6,285 bases of DNA from Anaerolineae bacterium (GTDB lineage: Bacteria > Chloroflexota > Anaerolineae > J102), in NCBI GenBank assembly GCA_015493675.1, contig WGCR01000117.1, positions 1 through 6,285 of the forward strand, in the 5' to 3' direction. Below the pieces are notes generated by a model. That model ran no database searches. It had not been told where the DNA came from and worked only from the letters and a program-made list of their open reading frames with translations. Positions within the stretch are counted from its first letter, which is position 1. The number at the start of each line of letters is the position of its first letter. Below, piece by piece: positions 4,637 to 6,285 of the stretch. The translations under genes were made by a program, and so were the position numbers.

Positions 4637-5713
4637 CTACTTCGCCCCCCGTTTGGTCTGATACACCGTCCAGCCAATGATAAAAACGAAAATAAGAATG
4701 GCGGTGGCGTTGAGCAGGCCGCCCCATTTGCGCAGCCAGTAAATTCCCGCCAGATCGCCCGTGATGCGCAGAATCAGCGAGAAGATGAGCAGCGCCAGCG
4801 GCCCGTACATCCTGGGCGTGTATTTCACCGGCAGGGCCAGCACCGCGGGGAAGATGATGGGCGCATGGCCGAAGATCATGGCGAAGACGAAGCCCACGAA
4901 TGTCGTGTGCAGCATGGCGTCGTAGATAGGGCCCGCGGGCATGGGCCCGTAGATCATCATCAAAATGCCGCCCAGGCCCAGCCACACATAGCCGGTCAGC
5001 AGGCAGATGGCGATGAACTTGGGCAGGCCCGGCAGCTTCACCGTACGTTTGGCGATATCGAACTTGCCCAGCCACAGGGCGTAGCCCAGCATCCCCAGGC
5101 CCAGCACCCGCACGCCCACCGCGCCCTGCGCCATGGCCCACAGCAACCCGATGGCGACCACGGCGGACACCACGTAGAAGGTGGGGAAAGCCCAGTCGGG
5201 CAGGCGTTGCAGACGCCCCAGCTCCAGCCGCTCCGCGGCGATGGTGGCCACCAGGAAGACCATCCACCACCACACCGCATGAAAGATGGGATAGCCCAGG
5301 GCCCAGATGAGATTGCCGATGAGCAGGGCCAGCACGCCCGCCTCCAGCAGCCAGGTGAAGATGGCGGATTGGCGCTGGATGACGGCCGCGCCCACAGCCA
5401 GATAGAGAGCGCTGCTCAGCACCAGAATCCAGGCGGCCAGAACCAGCAACGCGGGCGAAAACAGCATCATAAATCCGGCCAGCACCGCCAGCACGGGCGA
5501 GGCGTAGGCCCACAGCTTGCCCAGGGCCACGGCCCGCTCCAGCGCGATGAGTGCGCCGAAGAAGCTGGCCACCATCAGCGGGCCGTGCATGCCCGCCAGT
5601 TGCGGCGTAAAAGTGGGCCAATCCCAGCCGATGCGCAGCAACGCAGCCCACAGCGTCACCAGCAGGATGAGAATGGAACCAGCCAGGGAGAGAGGGCGGA
5701 GTTTGGTCGCCAT
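4637..5713 (-). CDS. NnrS-like polytopic haem/copper membrane protein
   Basis: This 358-aa protein has about 12 predicted membrane segments, close to the NnrS family, whose members bind haem and copper and protect against nitric oxide stress. Histidines in or beside membrane segments are possible metal ligands: H43 (GMHGPLM), H145 (IFHAVWWW), H269 (LHTTFVGF) and H283 (FGHAPIIF). The motif H-x15-E-R occurs twice, at H43/E59-R60 and H145/E161-R162, which points to an internal duplication with an offset of 102 residues. The start is ATG 5713 with GGAGG at 5723-5719 five bases upstream; the preceding gene ends 12 bases away. It is translated just before the two small membrane proteins. Assignment to NnrS rests on topology, motif style and the Fe-S repair-type neighbours; a related but unnamed membrane family is possible. 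Confidence 0.72.
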   Translation of the reverse strand: MATKLRPLSLAGSILILLVTLWAALLRIGWDWPTFTPQLAGMHGPLMVASFFGALIALERAVALGKLWAYASPVLAVLAGFMMLFSPALLVLAAWILVLSSALYLAVGAAVIQRQSAIFTWLLEAGVLALLIGNLIWALGYPIFHAVWWWMVFLVATIAAERLELGRLQRLPDWAFPTFYVVSAVVAIGLLWAMAQGAVGVRVLGLGMLGYALWLGKFDIAKRTVKLPGLPKFIAICLLTGYVWLGLGGILMMIYGPMPAGPIYDAMLHTTFVGFVFAMIFGHAPIIFPAVLALPVKYTPRMYGPLALLIFSLILRITGDLAGIYWLRKWGGLLNATAILIFVFIIGWTVYQTKRGAK

Positions 5714-5725
5714 GCGGGCCTCCGT

Positions 5726-6022
5726 TTACATCCAGCCCAGTTGCTGGCGAGCCGCGTCCGACATCATCTCGGGCGTCCAGGGCGGATGCCACACGAGATT
5801 GACGTTCACTTCGGCTTCGGGGAAAAACTGGCGCAGCAGCATATCCGCCTGGTCGGTGATGTAAGCGCCCAGGGGGCAAGCCGCGGTGGTCATGGTCATG
5901 TCCACATCGAGTTTTTTGTCATCGATGTTGACATCGTAAATCAGCCCGAGATCGACCACATTGATGCCGATTTCGGGGTCGATGACCTTGCGCAGGATTT
6001 CCAGAACTTCATCTTTGGTCAT
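5726..6022 (-). CDS. MIP18/DUF59 family Fe-S cluster assembly factor (SufT/PaaD-like)
   Basis: This 98-aa soluble protein carries the MIP18 family core: DPEIGINVVDLGLIYDV at residues 15-31, the conserved cysteine C49 in MTTAACPLG, and the C-terminal VWHPPWTPEMMS at about 78-89. Relatives include SufT, which helps mature Fe-S proteins, and PaaD of phenylacetate oxidation; no phenylacetate genes are here, so a general Fe-S role fits better. The start is ATG 6022 with GGAG at 6035-6032 nine bases upstream; an in-frame TTG at 6037 would sit on top of that ribosome site and is rejected. The start codon overlaps the stop of a 17-codon upstream frame. It is followed after 12 bases by the NnrS-like gene. 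Together with the DUF1858 gene it suggests cluster repair under nitrosative or oxidative stress. Confidence 0.9.
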   Translation of the reverse strand: MTKDEVLEILRKVIDPEIGINVVDLGLIYDVNIDDKKLDVDMTMTTAACPLGAYITDQADMLLRQFFPEAEVNVNLVWHPPWTPEMMSDAARQQLGWM

Positions 6023-6072
6023 AAGGCAATTCTCCAAATAATTTGGGATAATGACGATCGTCTGTCGTCCAT
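6019..6072 (-). CDS. Possible 17-codon leader peptide
   Basis: ATG at 6072-6070 opens a 17-codon frame (MDDRRSSLSQIIWRIAL). Its TGA at 6021-6019 overlaps the ATG of the Fe-S assembly gene in an ATGA junction. AAGGAG at 6081-6076 lies only three bases before the ATG, which is short for efficient initiation. The frame occupies most of the 64-base gap between the DUF1858 stop and the next gene, so it could couple their translation. It also spans the perfect palindrome gacgatcgtc (6053-6062). No family is recognised; chance is a real alternative. Confidence 0.3.
   Translation of the reverse strand: MDDRRSSLSQIIWRIAL
6053..6062. promoter_or_regulatory. 10-bp perfect palindrome in the operon gap
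   Basis: gacgatcgtc is self-complementary and lies between the DUF1858 and Fe-S assembly genes. The related strings tgtcgtcc and atcgtctcc follow at once. No known regulator site is recognised. Confidence 0.25.
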
Positions 6073-6086
6073 CGTCTCCTTTACGA

Positions 6087-6285
6087 TTACAAGTCGTTAT
6101 CGATTGGCCTGATAACAGCCGCCAGTTCGCCGAGAAAAACGTCCTCGGGCAACTGGTAGATTTCGATGACCTCGGCCAGGGTTTCGAAGGGCGCCATGGG
6201 ACAGCCCACGCAATCCAGTTTGTGGGAAAGAAACACCGGCACGGACTGCGGCCAGCGCGTCATAATCTCGGCGACAGTCAAAGAA
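6087..6285 (-). CDS. DUF1858 domain protein with CxxC (5' end at window edge)
   Basis: The visible 64 residues from TTG 6281 form a single DUF1858 domain: TVAEIMTRWPQSVPVFLSHK, then DCVGCP with C24 and C27, then MAPFETLAEV and a helical end. This domain is the N-terminal part of ScdA/RIC (YtfE-type) proteins that repair Fe-S clusters after nitric oxide or peroxide damage, and it also occurs alone, as here. No hemerythrin domain follows, because TAA at 6089-6087 ends the gene. Family members usually have a few residues before TVAE, and the frame stays open to the window edge, so the true start may lie outside. It is the first visible gene of the operon; the promoter is not in the window. The cysteine pair suggests metal, cluster or redox chemistry; the exact role is not known. 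Confidence 0.85.
   Translation of the reverse strand, partial: SLTVAEIMTRWPQSVPVFLSHKLDCVGCPMAPFETLAEVIEIYQLPEDVFLGELAAVIRPIDNDL

Noticed and set aside
4182..5879. A 565-codon open frame on the minus strand
   Set aside because: It is the out-of-frame shadow of three recognisable membrane genes, with an Arg/Gly/Ala/His-rich, domain-free product.
4460..6112. A 550-codon open frame on the plus strand, rich in His and Gln
   Set aside because: It lies antisense across the NnrS-like, Fe-S assembly and part of the small membrane genes, has the composition of a shadow of hydrophobic GC-rich genes, and shows no domain or ribosome site.
1..6285. CRISPR array, tRNA or rRNA genes
   Set aside because: No regularly spaced direct repeats, and no tRNA-like fold other than the tmRNA ends, were seen.

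Overview
The window looks like a bacterial chromosome segment with an accessory left third and a housekeeping and respiratory right part. The lineage cannot be fixed from the sequence alone. The standard one-piece tmRNA, sigma70-type promoters, clear Shine-Dalgarno sites, the class A small heat-shock protein and the GC-rich NnrS-like membrane operon would fit an environmental bacterium. I lean weakly towards Chloroflexota (Anaerolineae-like), but that is an impression and not a demonstration.

Layout from left to right. (1) Bases 1-1543 are an almost complete insertion sequence of the IS4 superfamily. It has a 430-aa DDE transposase with the Y-R-E-K signature, 14-bp perfect terminal inverted repeats at 1-14 and 1530-1543, its own promoter, and a leader hairpin that would hide the transposase start codon only in read-through transcripts. 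(2) The IS has landed in the toxin gene of a type II toxin-antitoxin pair on the minus strand. The PIN-domain toxin is cut after about residue 66 and ends inside the IS, while the AbrB/MazE-type antitoxin, its promoter and an operator-like palindrome over the -10 box are intact. (3) About 330 bases without a convincing gene hold a few hairpins. (4) ssrA (tmRNA) follows at 2432-2847, with a promoter, a 22-codon tag frame ending in ALAA, and a strong intrinsic terminator. (5) A short spacer contains palindromes that may be the remains of a mobile element. (6) A 146-aa Hsp20 small heat-shock protein comes next with its own terminator, followed by a triple-hairpin REP-like element. (7) From the right edge back to 3790, a tight minus-strand operon encodes a DUF1858 CxxC protein, a MIP18/SufT-type Fe-S assembly factor, a roughly 12-TM NnrS-like protein, and two tandem, mutually related 4-TM proteins that resemble fragments of heme-copper oxidase subunit I.

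How the parts work together. The minus-strand operon reads like a nitrosative-stress or anaerobic-respiration module. DUF1858 is known as the N-terminal domain of ScdA/RIC-type Fe-S repair proteins, the MIP18 family helps Fe-S cluster assembly, and NnrS proteins are haem/copper membrane proteins linked to nitric oxide tolerance. The two small membrane proteins are the least described part, and their constant pairing is the best candidate here for something not yet characterised. The IS insertion has probably turned a working toxin-antitoxin locus into an orphan antitoxin.
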